A DNA stretch of 48,596 nucleotides from Nitrospirota bacterium (GCA_004321915.1 SCQE01000079.1:1-48596), one strand, 5' to 3'. Positions 1-8,113 are shown, counted from the first letter of the stretch. The notes: generated from the sequence alone by a model not told the origin. Made by a program: numbers and translations.

Positions 1-72
1 TTAAACCTTCCCAGATCGGTAAAACTATTTTCAAATCAGACGCACGCATTTTCTCTTGTAAAGTAGCTCCTA

Positions 73-840
73 TCAACACTTTTCAGCTGCTCCCCTCGAT
101 CTTAACCGGACACTACTGGTGTCATATAACACCTTACTGCGAAGCATGAAATCGCGTGGATAAAGAGCAACTGTGCCTGTTCCGTCGTACAAATAATGTA
201 CCCATCCGGCATGATGCTGAAATATTGTCGCTCTCGCTATTTCCTCGCCTGTTTCCATATCCCTTATAACGCTCGTTGCCTTCATGATAAAGGGAACGAC
301 CTTTTCAAAGTTATACGAATGATACAAATACCTGCTTTTCAGTTTGTCGATCCTTTCCGAAGCGATACAGTAAGGTTCATTGATTTTCTTTGGATTATCC
401 TTGTAATACAATTTGCAAAGAGGAGATCCCTTTTCAACCAAGGAAAAACGATGCAGACCCGGCTGTTCGACATAAAATTTACTCGGAGGCCCGTAAATCG
501 TTTTAAACGGAGCAACATTGCATTCTATAAATTGATATTTATGCGTCTCCAAGCGTTCTTTACAAACCGGATCACACCCTAACTCACAGCCTTCATCGTA
601 ATAGCCATCAACGTTTTCGACCACTTTATAAATATGTTCGCCCCCATCTTTTAATCCGAAGTAATACAGGGCGATATTTGCATAGATGTTATCCCATGAA
701 AAAAACAATAAGAGAACCGCTGCGTAAAAATATTTCGGCCGCTTGATCTTGTGAATGCGCATGTAAATAACAAGCGCAGTGGTGAGGACGGCACACACAG
801 CGAATCCTTTTAGAGTAAACGCTAATATAGAACTGTTCAT
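73..840 (-). CDS. hypothetical membrane protein, 255 aa
   Basis: I do not recognise this protein. The N-terminal 60 or so residues contain two hydrophobic stretches (about residues 7-26 and 38-58) separated by a basic segment (MRIHKIKRPK), so it is probably anchored in the inner membrane by two helices. The remaining 190 residues look like a soluble domain. It is Cys-containing, with a cluster near residues 85-94 (EGCELGCDPVCKE) and further Cys at about 105, 142 and 157, which could form disulfides if the domain is periplasmic. The C-terminal end is Arg/Ser-rich. It lies alone on the minus strand, upstream of repeat-rich DNA, and the start is the ATG directly after TTATCCCCC. Reality as a gene is likely from length and composition; function is unknown. 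Confidence 0.6.
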   Translation of the reverse strand: MNSSILAFTLKGFAVCAVLTTALVIYMRIHKIKRPKYFYAAVLLLFFSWDNIYANIALYYFGLKDGGEHIYKVVENVDGYYDEGCELGCDPVCKERLETHKYQFIECNVAPFKTIYGPPSKFYVEQPGLHRFSLVEKGSPLCKLYYKDNPKKINEPYCIASERIDKLKSRYLYHSYNFEKVVPFIMKATSVIRDMETGEEIARATIFQHHAGWVHYLYDGTGTVALYPRDFMLRSKVLYDTSSVRLRSRGAAEKC

Positions 841-937
841 TTATCCCCCAGATTTATACACAGCGACAAAACAATTGCCGCATAACGTGGCTATATATAA
901 GGCTTTCCAAGACAATAATGCGGCAAAATATATGACG

Positions 938-991
938 TTATGTATAGTTTGTTGATAATCCGGCATTGATTAACAGCATATCTTTATTCAT
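938..991 (-). CDS. possible 17-residue peptide or gene remnant
   Basis: On the minus strand a textbook Shine-Dalgarno sequence, AAGGAGGTG, sits about 8 bases before an ATG that opens the 17-codon frame MNKDMLLINAGLSTNYT followed by TAA. The ribosome-binding site is the strongest reason to list it. It may be a leader peptide, a small peptide, or the surviving 5' end of a larger gene. The next minus-strand gene starts about 100 bases further on. No family is recognised. Confidence 0.3.
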   Translation of the reverse strand: MNKDMLLINAGLSTNYT

Positions 992-1182
992 TTTGACTGC
1001 ACCTCCTTAAACGAAAAAGCAGCGATAATATTGAAGTTAACGCCATACCTTGTCATATATTCTTCAAGCTTAATCTCCCGTTTTTATATCTCGGGGTTGT
1101 CGGCGATAATTTAAAGAGACAACCGCCAATTTTGTCGTTGTCCGACTTGAGCGGGCAATCCAGATTTCCTCTAAACGACTGG

Positions 1183-1202
1183 ATTCCCGCCTGCGCGGGA
1201 AT
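1183..1202. repeat. short palindrome, GCGGGAAT type
   Basis: Arms ATTCCCGC and GCGGGAAT form a perfect 8-bp stem with the 4-base loop CTGC, inside the context ACTGGATTCCCGC...GCGGGAATGACAG. Repeats of this wording are very common between genes in many Proteobacteria and related phyla; they are usually treated as mobile palindromic units. Confidence 0.6.
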
Positions 1203-1317
1203 GACAGCGTCTGTAGTCTTGAATGCCTAATACAGCCTCCCCTTGCTTCAAACAATGAGAAATTATGCCACTTCCATGCCTAAAGGTAAAGGGAAAAGTA
1301 CCATTTTCTTAAATAAC

Positions 1318-1350
1318 GATTGCTTCGGGACTTTGTCCCTCGCAATGACA
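1318..1350. repeat. partial GCAATGAC-type palindromic repeat
   Basis: The stretch reads GATTGCTTCGGGAC-TTT-GTCCCTCGCAATGACAGG, with GGGAC (1327-1331) and GTCCC (1335-1339) able to pair. It shares the TTGCTTCG and CGCAATGAC words with the longer palindrome at 12130-12202 and looks like one half or a short form of the same family. Confidence 0.5.
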
Positions 1351-1389
1351 GGCAACGCATGGGGAACAGACTGCATATACGATTCAACA

Positions 1390-1560
1390 ATAGGGATAAG
1401 TTCCTGTAGTGAATGCGGAGTTTTGGAAACAGCTCTTTGCGAAGTGAAGCGTTAAGCAGCCGCAAGTGTCTGAGGCCGAAGGCCGAGTTTTGCGGCTGTA
1501 GCGGAACGAGCATTTAGAGCTGTCCAAACGCAGCCCTGAACGGAAGGAATTTATCCCTAT
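1390..1560 (+). repeat. palindromic repeat family, copy 1 (171 bp)
   Basis: Terminal inverted repeats ATAGGGATAAGTTCC (1390-1404) and GGAATTTATCCCTAT (1546-1560) match at 14 of 15 positions. Further nested arms are ACAGCTCT (1429-1436) with AGAGCTGT (1516-1523), CAGCCGCAA with TTGCGGCTG, and an apical GGCC-GAA-GGCC (1474-1484). The whole unit can therefore fold into one long interrupted hairpin. A second full copy lies at 15619-15786 and a shortened, inverted copy at 12021-12094. Differences between copies fall in pairs that keep the stems, so folding appears to be selected. No transposase lies next to it. It ends 30 bases before the vapBC promoter. Confidence 0.85.
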
Positions 1561-1589
1561 CGCAGACGGTTAATCTGGAATTTTTTCTA

Positions 1590-1618
1590 TTGACATCCGG
1601 CAGCATAAAATATATACT
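1590..1618 (+). promoter_or_regulatory. vapBC promoter, sigma70 type
   Basis: A consensus -35 box TTGACA (1590-1595) and a near-consensus -10 box TATACT (1613-1618) are separated by exactly 17 bases. The antitoxin start lies 28 bases downstream of the -10 box. Confidence 0.7.
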
Positions 1619-1632
1619 TTAAATATATATTT
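1608..1632 (+). promoter_or_regulatory. candidate VapB operator palindrome
   Basis: AAATATAT (1608-1615) and ATATATTT (1625-1632) form an inverted repeat that overlaps the -10 box and ends at the ribosome-binding site GGAGG (1633-1637). AbrB-like antitoxins usually repress their own operon from such a site; binding here is inferred. The AT-rich wording makes chance symmetry possible. Confidence 0.45.
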
Positions 1633-1645
1633 GGAGGTGATGGCA

Positions 1646-1873
1646 ATGAAAACGGCAAAGGTGTTTCAGAACGGGCAGAGTCAGGCGGTCCGTCTGCCCA
1701 AGGAATTCAGGTTCGAAGAGGATCAAGTGTTTATAAAGAAATCGGGCAATGTTGTGATGCTTATTCCGCTGAAAAACTCATGGGACTCTCTTGCAAAAAG
1801 CCTCGAAATGTTCACGGATGACTTCACGATAAAGAGAAAACAACCAAAAACTCAGACGAGAGAGAATCTTTAG
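1646..1873 (+). CDS. vapB: VapB-type antitoxin, AbrB-like
   Basis: The 75-residue protein begins MKTAKVFQNGQSQAVRLPKE, which is the swapped-hairpin AbrB/MazE-like DNA-binding signature of VapB antitoxins (QNGxSQAVRLPKxFRF). The C-terminal half, after about residue 45, is the usual toxin-neutralising tail. The start at 1646 is chosen because GGAGG at 1633-1637 gives about 8 bases of spacing; an upstream ATG at 1640 would be only 2 bases away. The stop codon TAG is immediately followed by the ATG of the toxin gene, so the pair is translationally coupled. It probably binds and inactivates the PIN toxin and represses the operon. Confidence 0.85.
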   Translation: MKTAKVFQNGQSQAVRLPKEFRFEEDQVFIKKSGNVVMLIPLKNSWDSLAKSLEMFTDDFTIKRKQPKTQTRENL

Positions 1874-2275
1874 ATGAAGTTCATGCTCGATACCAATATC
1901 TGCATTTACCTCATAAAGGAAAAGCCTGCGGCTGTTTTAAGGCATTTTAACCGCTATCATGCAGGTAACATCGGCATTTCTTCAATAACCCTTGCGGAGC
2001 TTGAGTACGGGGTTGCCAAAAGCCTGCATGTCCAGAAAAATCAGGCGGCTCTGCATCAATTTATCCTGCCTTTAGAAATTGCAGTCTTTAAAGAAAATGC
2101 CTCAAAGACCTACGGAATTATCAGGGCTGAGCTTGAAAAGAACGGCACTCCCATAGGCTCTATGGATATGCTCATAGCCGCGCATGCCCTGACTCTCGGA
2201 GTAACGCTCGTCACAAACAATACAAAAGAATTCCAGAGAATCAAGCGGCTGAAAGTCTCTGACTGGACAGTTTAA
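1874..2275 (+). CDS. vapC: VapC-type PIN-domain ribonuclease toxin
   Basis: This 133-residue protein starts MKFMLDTNICIYLIKEKP, the classical beginning of VapC toxins, with the first metal-binding Asp in LDTN. A conserved Glu in SITLAELEYGVAKS (about residue 45) and the Asp in GSMDMLIAAHAL (about residue 99) followed by LVTNNTKEF complete the acidic PIN active site. PIN toxins of this group are Mg-dependent endoribonucleases that cut tRNA or rRNA. Length is normal and no catalytic residue appears missing, so the module is probably active. The gene starts directly after the antitoxin stop codon, with no spacing. Confidence 0.9.
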   Translation: MKFMLDTNICIYLIKEKPAAVLRHFNRYHAGNIGISSITLAELEYGVAKSLHVQKNQAALHQFILPLEIAVFKENASKTYGIIRAELEKNGTPIGSMDMLIAAHALTLGVTLVTNNTKEFQRIKRLKVSDWTV

Positions 2276-2340
2276 ACAACATCCTGTCTTTGTTCCCGAA
2301 CACAGATTTCTACAATTTTATGCAACCGAAAGGTTTGTTG

Positions 2341-2346
2341 TATAAT
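2341..2346 (+). promoter_or_regulatory. possible mutS -10 box
   Basis: A perfect TATAAT lies 54 bases upstream of the mutS ATG. The hexamer 17 bases upstream of it (TTATGC) is a poor -35 match, so the assignment is tentative. Confidence 0.35.
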
Positions 2347-2399
2347 CTATGATTCATGAGGGCACCCGCAGGACTTTCTAAAAACACGAGGAGCATATA

Positions 2400-4967
2400 A
2401 TGGCCGAACCCACGCCGCTGATGAAGCAGTATATGGGCATAAAGGAGCAGTTTCCCGATGCCATTCTGCTGTTCAGGCTCGGCGACTTTTACGAGATGTT
2501 CGGGGAGGACGCAAAACTCGCGTCCCGAATACTCCAGATCGCGCTGACCAGCAGGGACAAGAACAAGGAAGACCCGACCCCGATGTGCGGAGTGCCGCAC
2601 TTCTCGATAGACGGACATATAACAAAGCTTATCAAAGCCGGCCATAAAGTTGCGGTCTGCGAGCAGATGGAAGACCCCAAAGCCGCAAAAGGCATCGTGC
2701 AGCGCGAGGTGGTAAGGGTCATAACTCCCGGAACGCACATACCCGAACATCCGAAAGAAAACTCATATCTGATGAGCGTCTTCCCTTACAAGAACAGCCA
2801 CGGCATCACCATAGCGGATTTGTCCACCGGCGAATTCACCGTATTTGAAACATATAAACCTCTTGAAGACGAGATCGGAAGGTTCGAGCCCCGGGAGATC
2901 GTCTGCCCAAGAAGCATAGAGACAAATCTGCATTATCAGGAGCTTTTCAGCGGCATGTGCGTTTCGTATTGCGATGATATATTATTCGATTATGCCGAGG
3001 CCTACCGCACCTTACTGCTGTACTTTAAAGTAAATTCGCTCGACGGCTTCGGATGCGGGGAGATGAACCCCGGCATTTCAGCTGCAGGCGCCTTGATGCG
3101 CTATCTAGAAGAGACACAGAAGGTCCTGAGCTTCAGGAAAATATCGGTCCTGAACCAGTCCGGCTTCATGTTCCTCGACTACGCCGCCAAACGGAATCTG
3201 GAACTGACCCAAAACCTTAAAGACGGTTCTCCCGAAGGCTCCCTGCTCTGGGTCCTCGACGAGACGCTCACCCCTATGGGCGGCCGGCACCTGAGAAACG
3301 CTGTGGTCAAGCCGTTCCTCGATACGCAGGACATAATCAAAAACCAAAACGCGGTCGAGGCCTTGATCGAAGACTATGAACTGATGGAAGAGCTGCGCAC
3401 CACCTTGAGAAAGATTCAGGACATCGAAAGGCTGGTCTCAAAAATACTACTGAAAAGCGCCGGACCGCGAGACCTTGTTGCGATAAAAAATTCTACGACC
3501 TATCTGCCTGAGATAAAAAAATTCCTCGTTTCGTCCAAAGACCCTTACATCAAGGCGCTCGGCAGAAGCATAATGGAATTCTCGGACCTCAAAGAACTCA
3601 TAGAATCCTCGCTCGTCGAAAGCCCGCCCATAAGCGCACGCGAAGGCGGCATAATAAAAAAAGGGTTCAGCCCCGAGATCGACGAACTGAAAAGCATCTC
3701 GATCGACAACAAGGATTACATAGCGCGGCTTGAACTCGAAGAAAAGAAGAGCACCGGAATATCCTCGTTGAAGGTGGGCTTCAACCAGAACTTCGGCTAT
3801 TACATCGAGATCACAAAATCCAATCTGCATCTTGTCCCTGAGCATTATATACGGAAACAGACGCTCGTAAACGGCGAGCGGTATATAACCCCTGACCTGA
3901 AAGAATACGAAACCAAGGTGCTCGGCGCAGAACAACGCCTTAAGGAAATGGAGTTCGCAGCGTTTCAGGACATCCTCGAAAAGACGAACAAATACACCGA
4001 GCATCTGCTCGACACATCTGCGAACCTTGCGGTCATAGATTTTCTTGCCTCGCTCGCTACCGTCGCCAAAAGATACGATTATGTCAAACCGCAGATAACC
4101 GACGGCGATCTGATAGACATCAAGCACGGCAGGCATCCTGTGATAGAGAGGCTCATCAACACCCGCACCATCTCGTCCTCGGACGAAAAATTCATACCGA
4201 ACAATCTGATCATGGATAGAACGGACAGCTGCCTTCTCGTGATCACAGGCCCGAACATGGCCGGCAAATCCACCTACATGAGGCAGGCCGCACTGATAGT
4301 GCTGATGGCACAGATAGGTTCTTTCGTGCCTGCTGCAAGCGCAGAGATAGGCGTGGTTGACAGGATATTCACAAGGATCGGCGCCTCCGATTACATAACG
4401 CGCGGCCAGAGCACCTTCATGGTAGAGATGATAGAGACCGCGAACATACTGAACAATGCCACCGAGCAAAGCCTGATACTGCTCGATGAGGTGGGAAGAG
4501 GCACAAGCACCTTCGACGGGATAAGCATAGCATGGGCGGTTGCCGAATACCTGATAAAACATACAAAAGCGCGCACGCTCTTTGCCACCCATTATCACGA
4601 ACTCACAGACCTTTCAATTCTGCTAGACGGAATTAAAAACTACAACGTCGTGGTCAAGGAATGGGGCGAAGAAGTGATATTCCTTCGCAAGATCGAGCCG
4701 GGGCCTGCCGACAAAAGCTACGGCATACAGGTCGGACGGCTTGCAGGACTTCCTGACACTGTCATAAATCGCGCAAAGGATGTGCTCGAAGAGCTCGAAA
4801 GAAAAGAGTCGGGCAGGGTCAGGAGAAAGCCTTCGCAGATGGACCTCTTTGCAGGAGCGGACCCCCTTACCAATGAGCTCTTAAATATAGATATCTCCAA
4901 TATCACGCCTCAGAAAGCCCTTAAAAAGCTGGCAGACCTCAGGAAGAAGGCCGAAGACCGCTTATGA
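2400..4967 (+). CDS. mutS: DNA mismatch repair protein MutS
   Basis: MutS recognises mispaired bases and starts methyl-independent or methyl-directed mismatch repair. The 855-residue length is that of MutS1. The mismatch-wedge motif is visible as GDFYEMF, with Phe30 and Glu32 at the positions that contact the mismatch. The C-terminal ABC-type ATPase has a Walker A motif TGPNMAGKST near residue 616, a Walker B/signature region LLDEVGRGTSTFDG near 695, and the ATHYHEL switch near 730. The start has GAGGAG about 7 bases upstream. It overlaps coaE by 4 bases (ATGA), so mutS, coaE and ribF are likely one transcript. No odd features. Confidence 0.97.
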   Translation: MAEPTPLMKQYMGIKEQFPDAILLFRLGDFYEMFGEDAKLASRILQIALTSRDKNKEDPTPMCGVPHFSIDGHITKLIKAGHKVAVCEQMEDPKAAKGIVQREVVRVITPGTHIPEHPKENSYLMSVFPYKNSHGITIADLSTGEFTVFETYKPLEDEIGRFEPREIVCPRSIETNLHYQELFSGMCVSYCDDILFDYAEAYRTLLLYFKVNSLDGFGCGEMNPGISAAGALMRYLEETQKVLSFRKISVLNQSGFMFLDYAAKRNLELTQNLKDGSPEGSLLWVLDETLTPMGGRHLRNAVVKPFLDTQDIIKNQNAVEALIEDYELMEELRTTLRKIQDIERLVSKILLKSAGPRDLVAIKNSTTYLPEIKKFLVSSKDPYIKALGRSIMEFSDLKELIESSLVESPPISAREGGIIKKGFSPEIDELKSISIDNKDYIARLELEEKKSTGISSLKVGFNQNFGYYIEITKSNLHLVPEHYIRKQTLVNGERYITPDLKEYETKVLGAEQRLKEMEFAAFQDILEKTNKYTEHLLDTSANLAVIDFLASLATVAKRYDYVKPQITDGDLIDIKHGRHPVIERLINTRTISSSDEKFIPNNLIMDRTDSCLLVITGPNMAGKSTYMRQAALIVLMAQIGSFVPAASAEIGVVDRIFTRIGASDYITRGQSTFMVEMIETANILNNATEQSLILLDEVGRGTSTFDGISIAWAVAEYLIKHTKARTLFATHYHELTDLSILLDGIKNYNVVVKEWGEEVIFLRKIEPGPADKSYGIQVGRLAGLPDTVINRAKDVLEELERKESGRVRRKPSQMDLFAGADPLTNELLNIDISNITPQKALKKLADLRKKAEDRL

Positions 4968-5563
4968 TCACTGTCGGGCTTACAGGCAACTACGGTATGG
5001 GCAAAAGCACCGTATCCGGCATGTTCCGGGACTTGGGGGCTTCGGTCATCGACACCGACAAGGTGGTCTCAGAGTTGTTCGAAGACGAAGAGGTGAGGAA
5101 GGAACTGAAAAATTGTTTCGGAGACGATGTTATAGAGGACGGCAAAGTCAATAAAGAACTGCTCTCCGAAGTTGTCTTCACCGACCCGTCCACGAGGATA
5201 TCGCTCGAAAATATTCTACACCCGAGGGTTTTTCAACGAACAGAGCAGATGACAAAACAGATAGCTGCATCAGCTCCCGAAGCCGTAGTGATAATCGAAG
5301 CGACCGTGATATTTGAAAGAGGCTATCAGAACAGGTTCGACAGAATAGTCACGGTTTACACCGATGAGGATACGGCAATAGAGAGGCTTGCGGCCAAAGG
5401 CGTATCGGAAGGCCAAGCGAGAAAAAGGCTCGCTAGCCAGTTCCCGATCCAGAAGAAAATGGACGGCTCGGACTTTACCATCGACAACGGGAACAGCCCC
5501 GAAGACACAAAAAAACAGACCGAACACATTTATCAGAAATTACTTGGATATGCAAATAATTGA
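4964..5563 (+). CDS. coaE: dephospho-CoA kinase
   Basis: CoaE phosphorylates the 3' hydroxyl of dephospho-CoA, the last step of coenzyme A synthesis. The 199-residue protein opens with the P-loop GLTGNYGMGKST (about residues 5-16), followed by the DTDKVV motif near 30, HPRVF near 86, and a lid region with QFPIQKKMDGSDFTIDNGNS in which the final I/D-N-x-G is characteristic. The IEATVIFERG segment replaces the more usual E-P-L-L-F-E, a mild variation. The start overlaps the mutS stop by 4 bases and the stop lies within the start region of ribF, so translation of all three genes is probably coupled. Confidence 0.92.
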   Translation: MITVGLTGNYGMGKSTVSGMFRDLGASVIDTDKVVSELFEDEEVRKELKNCFGDDVIEDGKVNKELLSEVVFTDPSTRISLENILHPRVFQRTEQMTKQIAASAPEAVVIIEATVIFERGYQNRFDRIVTVYTDEDTAIERLAAKGVSEGQARKRLASQFPIQKKMDGSDFTIDNGNSPEDTKKQTEHIYQKLLGYANN

Positions 5564-6494
5564 GGGCGTTCCTGACGAACCCGTAGGGAAAAACCCTGTA
5601 GTCACTATAGGCAATTTTGACGGCGTGCATATCGGCCACCAGAAAATTTTCAGACTGGCAGCCGAAAAGGCCGGAGAAATCGGCGGCACTCCGGTTGCCA
5701 TAACCTTCAACCCCCATCCTGTAAGGGTCCTCGCACCGGAGAGAGGCATGAAGCTCATAACCACCCTCGAACACAAAAGGGAACTTATCGCAAAAAACGG
5801 GATCCGGACGCTGATCTGCCTGCCCTTCGATAAAGACTTTGCAAAAACAGAGCCGGACGATTTCATCAAAGAAGTATTGGTGGAGACTCTTGGCGCGCGC
5901 TGGGTGATAGTAGGGCACAGCTACTCCTTCGGCAAAGGCAAAAAAGGGACCACAACCCTCCTCAGGGCGAGCGGCAGAAAATACGGCTTCGGGGTCAAGG
6001 TGGTCAGGTACGCAAGGGTTTACGACGATATCGTAAGCAGCAGCAGAATACGGAGTCTCGTACTCAGGGGAAGGGTCTGCGAAGCAGCGCGCATGCTCGG
6101 ACGGGCCTATCATATGGACGGCACAATCATCAAAGGAGCGGGAAGAGGAGCATCTCTGTTAAAGATACCAACGGCCAATTTAAGCACAGACAATGAACTG
6201 ATACCTAAAGAAGGCGTCTATGCTGTGCGGGTTTCCTTAAAAGATACCGTTTACGACGGGGTGGCCAATATAGGCAAAAACCCGACCTTCGGCGATGTGC
6301 CTGTAAGTTATGAGACCCATCTGTTCGACCTGAAAGCAGACCTTCTCGGACAGAATATCAGGCTTCATTTTATAGACAGGATAAGGGACGAGAAAAAGTT
6401 CCCGGGCGTACAGGAACTTATAGAACACATAAATAAAGACATCAGCAAAGCCCGACAGATACTCTCAAAAAGAAAAGACCTGCTGTTTCTTTAA
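5550..6494 (+). CDS. ribF: bifunctional riboflavin kinase/FAD synthetase
   Basis: RibF makes FMN from riboflavin and then FAD from FMN. The N-terminal adenylyltransferase domain shows VVTIGNFDGVHIGHQKIF with the HIGH-like nucleotidyl-transfer motif (about residues 18-33), and FNPHP follows. The C-terminal kinase domain shows KIPTANL, the PTAN motif that binds ATP/Mg. I place the start at the ATG at 5550, which gives MQIIEGVPDEP and 314 residues, the usual length; the frame stays open further upstream but that part is antiparallel to the coaE coding logic. The start overlaps the end of coaE by 14 bases, with no strong Shine-Dalgarno, suggesting coupled translation. Confidence 0.94.
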   Translation: MQIIEGVPDEPVGKNPVVTIGNFDGVHIGHQKIFRLAAEKAGEIGGTPVAITFNPHPVRVLAPERGMKLITTLEHKRELIAKNGIRTLICLPFDKDFAKTEPDDFIKEVLVETLGARWVIVGHSYSFGKGKKGTTTLLRASGRKYGFGVKVVRYARVYDDIVSSSRIRSLVLRGRVCEAARMLGRAYHMDGTIIKGAGRGASLLKIPTANLSTDNELIPKEGVYAVRVSLKDTVYDGVANIGKNPTFGDVPVSYETHLFDLKADLLGQNIRLHFIDRIRDEKKFPGVQELIEHINKDISKARQILSKRKDLLFL

Positions 6495-6546
6495 GGTCTC
6501 TTCAGCTCAAAAATGCGTTTTGACGTTCCACCCCGGGGACCCGGAT

Positions 6547-6900
6547 TCACAACTTTATCGAGGTGATATTTTCGTCGATAAGCCGCTTCAGCCTCTTTTG
6601 TTCCTGCTCAAACGCTTCAAACTTCTGCGCATTTCTAAGATGTTTTCGTCTGTCTATGGCTTCGGCGAGAATAGGCAAAAGCAGCATGCTGCCGGGCAGA
6701 AAAAAAACAATAAGCCCGGGGATGTACGCGGTAAGGTGCTTGAGATGTTTGCGCAAAAGCCTTAGCTCCTCGTCCGTCCATTTTTCGGAACTGTTCCGTT
6801 CTTTAAAAACAAGATGAATAAAATCATTAAAGAACCGGCCCTCGCTCAGTATAAGCTCCCTGTTATTTTCGAATATCCTTCTGAATATTTTTTTTATCAC
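6547..6900 (-). CDS. LETM1-like small membrane protein
   Basis: The 117-residue protein has one clear hydrophobic segment, LTAYIPGLIVFFLPGSMLLLPILAEAI (described here as residues 56-82), flanked by highly charged helices and a long C-terminal Lys/Glu/Arg helix. The run of Pro-Gly/Pro within a hydrophobic hairpin followed by a basic stretch (DRRKHLRN) resembles the membrane motif of LETM1-domain proteins (ion exchange or membrane-associated translation factors in eukaryotes, poorly known in bacteria). This resemblance is by eye and not decisive. It is convergent with ribF and 14 bases downstream of the small cytochrome gene, so it may be the last gene of the minus-strand haem-protein operon. 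Confidence 0.55.
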   Translation of the reverse strand: MIKKIFRRIFENNRELILSEGRFFNDFIHLVFKERNSSEKWTDEELRLLRKHLKHLTAYIPGLIVFFLPGSMLLLPILAEAIDRRKHLRNAQKFEAFEQEQKRLKRLIDENITSIKL

Positions 6901-6914
6901 AATTCCTTAAACAC

Positions 6915-7163
6915 CTACCTTCCGTAAACCCTTGCAAGATATTCCACTACAAGCTTCTCTTCATCCCCCGAAAGCAGCGCCCCGTATTTCTTCATCCGTT
7001 TGACGATACGCTTCCATTCCCCACGCGACCGCTTCTTAGCCTCTATTCTGTCGGAACTGTGGCAGACAGTGCATTTCGCCTTGATCAATGTCTCGTCCGC
7101 AAACGCATGTGCCCTGTATTGAAACGCAGCCAGCGCAGCGAGAAATATGAGGAAATACCGCAT
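6915..7163 (-). CDS. small periplasmic monohaem cytochrome c
   Basis: The 82-residue product has a signal peptide (MRYFLIFLAALAAFQYRAHA, cleavage probably after the AHA) and one haem-binding motif CTVCH at about residues 32-36. A Met in the sequence KRMKKYGALLS is a reasonable sixth ligand of the haem iron. Short monohaem cytochromes of this kind carry electrons in the periplasm. It lies 7 bases downstream of a gene that also encodes a CxxCH protein, so the two may act together. The partner and redox pathway cannot be read from the sequence. Confidence 0.8.
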   Translation of the reverse strand: MRYFLIFLAALAAFQYRAHAFADETLIKAKCTVCHSSDRIEAKKRSRGEWKRIVKRMKKYGALLSGDEEKLVVEYLARVYGR

Positions 7164-7170
7164 ATGACGC

Positions 7171-8100
7171 TTATGAATAATGCTTTTTAAAGCATGTGGG
7201 ACATATAGAATGGGAACACAGGGTATCCGTACGCTCCAACAGATAGTTTTCTATCGGGGTCCATGAAGTTTCCTTTTCATACGCCTCGTCGATCCTTATT
7301 TTTTTGCAATGCGAGCATATAGGCAGTATGCCCTCGATCCTTTTTATGTGCAGCAGCGCGTCCTCGAGTTGGGAGACATGCCCCGCAAGCCTTCTTCCTA
7401 AAAATAATATCACTGCCGCAGCCACCGCGAAGAACAGCAGGTGTATGGTTATGACCTGTCTGTTATGGGCCGACAAAGCGTTATTAAAAGGGGCGTAAGG
7501 AAACGATATGCTTATACCGCCCCTGACATCTCCGACTTTGTAGCCCAAATCCATGTGGCACTTAAGACATGACTCCTCAACAGTAAGCGCCCCGATATAC
7601 CTGAATACGGCCCTATCTCCGTACCCGATTATATCAAAAGCCTCTTTTGCGCCTTTGTCCAGACGTTCAAGCGCCTGTTTCTCCCATGCATCCGGGCCGT
7701 TCTCGGGCCTGACGTATTTGATGCTCGTAATCTTCACGACAAAGCCTTTTGTGCGCCTCAACTCATCGGCAATCAAACGCGTCATATAAGCGGGATTTAT
7801 CTTGGTCAAATGCAAACCTTTTTCAGTCTTTATATCTCTCTCAGGGTCTTTGAGATACTGATTGGGCTTGGTTTTGTCCGTCACCGGCACATATAAACCG
7901 CCCTGTTCGGCGTTCCAGATTCTGGCTGCCACAAAAGAATCGAAAAAAGACCTGCCGGTTATGGCCGCAAGGGTCCGGTACTGGTTACCTGCATCGGATA
8001 AAGCGTAAAAAAGAGAGATGGCAATAACGAACAGCACCAAGACTATAAGTCCTGAAATCAGGTTTCTTACCTGCGACGGGATATTGAAGGAGAGATCCAT
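7171..8100 (-). CDS. haem-binding Tll0287-like sensor protein
   Basis: The 309-residue protein has an N-terminal membrane helix (about residues 14-31), a periplasmic domain of the DUF3365/Tll0287-like type ending in the haem c motif CLKCH (about residue 181), a second membrane helix (about 220-237), and a short cytoplasmic tail. The tail carries the pattern LPICSHCKKIR...SHSICPTCFKKHY, a four-Cys zinc-knuckle-like end often seen at the C-terminus of sensor proteins of Deltaproteobacteria and Nitrospirota. There is no kinase domain, so it would have to signal to a partner, perhaps by the Cys module. The next gene downstream is a small cytochrome, which supports a redox-sensing role. Function is inferred. 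Confidence 0.75.
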   Translation of the reverse strand: MDLSFNIPSQVRNLISGLIVLVLFVIAISLFYALSDAGNQYRTLAAITGRSFFDSFVAARIWNAEQGGLYVPVTDKTKPNQYLKDPERDIKTEKGLHLTKINPAYMTRLIADELRRTKGFVVKITSIKYVRPENGPDAWEKQALERLDKGAKEAFDIIGYGDRAVFRYIGALTVEESCLKCHMDLGYKVGDVRGGISISFPYAPFNNALSAHNRQVITIHLLFFAVAAAVILFLGRRLAGHVSQLEDALLHIKRIEGILPICSHCKKIRIDEAYEKETSWTPIENYLLERTDTLCSHSICPTCFKKHYS

Positions 8101-8113
8101 GCGTGCCTCAGGA

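Larger units (their letters stand above)
841..1629. other. repeat-rich gene-poor stretch
   Basis: About 790 bases hold no convincing gene apart from one tiny candidate reading frame. What can be seen is an inverted repeat with arms TTGCCGCAT (875-883) and ATGCGGCAA (918-926), a hairpin of the common ATTCCCGC...GCGGGAAT type, half of a GCAATGAC-type palindrome, one full copy of a 171-bp imperfect palindrome, and the vapBC promoter. The density of palindromes suggests a site where small repeats accumulated between the gene on the left and the toxin-antitoxin pair on the right. Confidence 0.7.

Noticed and set aside
1243-1455. 70-codon + strand frame in the repeat zone
   Set aside because: It spans two different repeat units, has no ribosome site and no protein-like pattern.
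1280-1513. 77-codon minus-strand frame over repeat copy 1
   Set aside because: The frame is the translation of the palindromic repeat and recurs as a false extension of TolC at copy 2.
1183-1560. Possible CRISPR array, because several similar short palindromes are close together
   Set aside because: The palindromes belong to different families, there is no regular spacing, and no cas gene is in the window.
3447-4598. 383-codon frame antisense to mutS
   Set aside because: It lies wholly opposite conserved MutS motifs and has a composition typical of a shadow frame.
5388-5549. Upstream extension of ribF over coaE
   Set aside because: The 54 extra codons are out of frame with coaE, basic and unlike RibF, while the start at 5550 gives the normal length.
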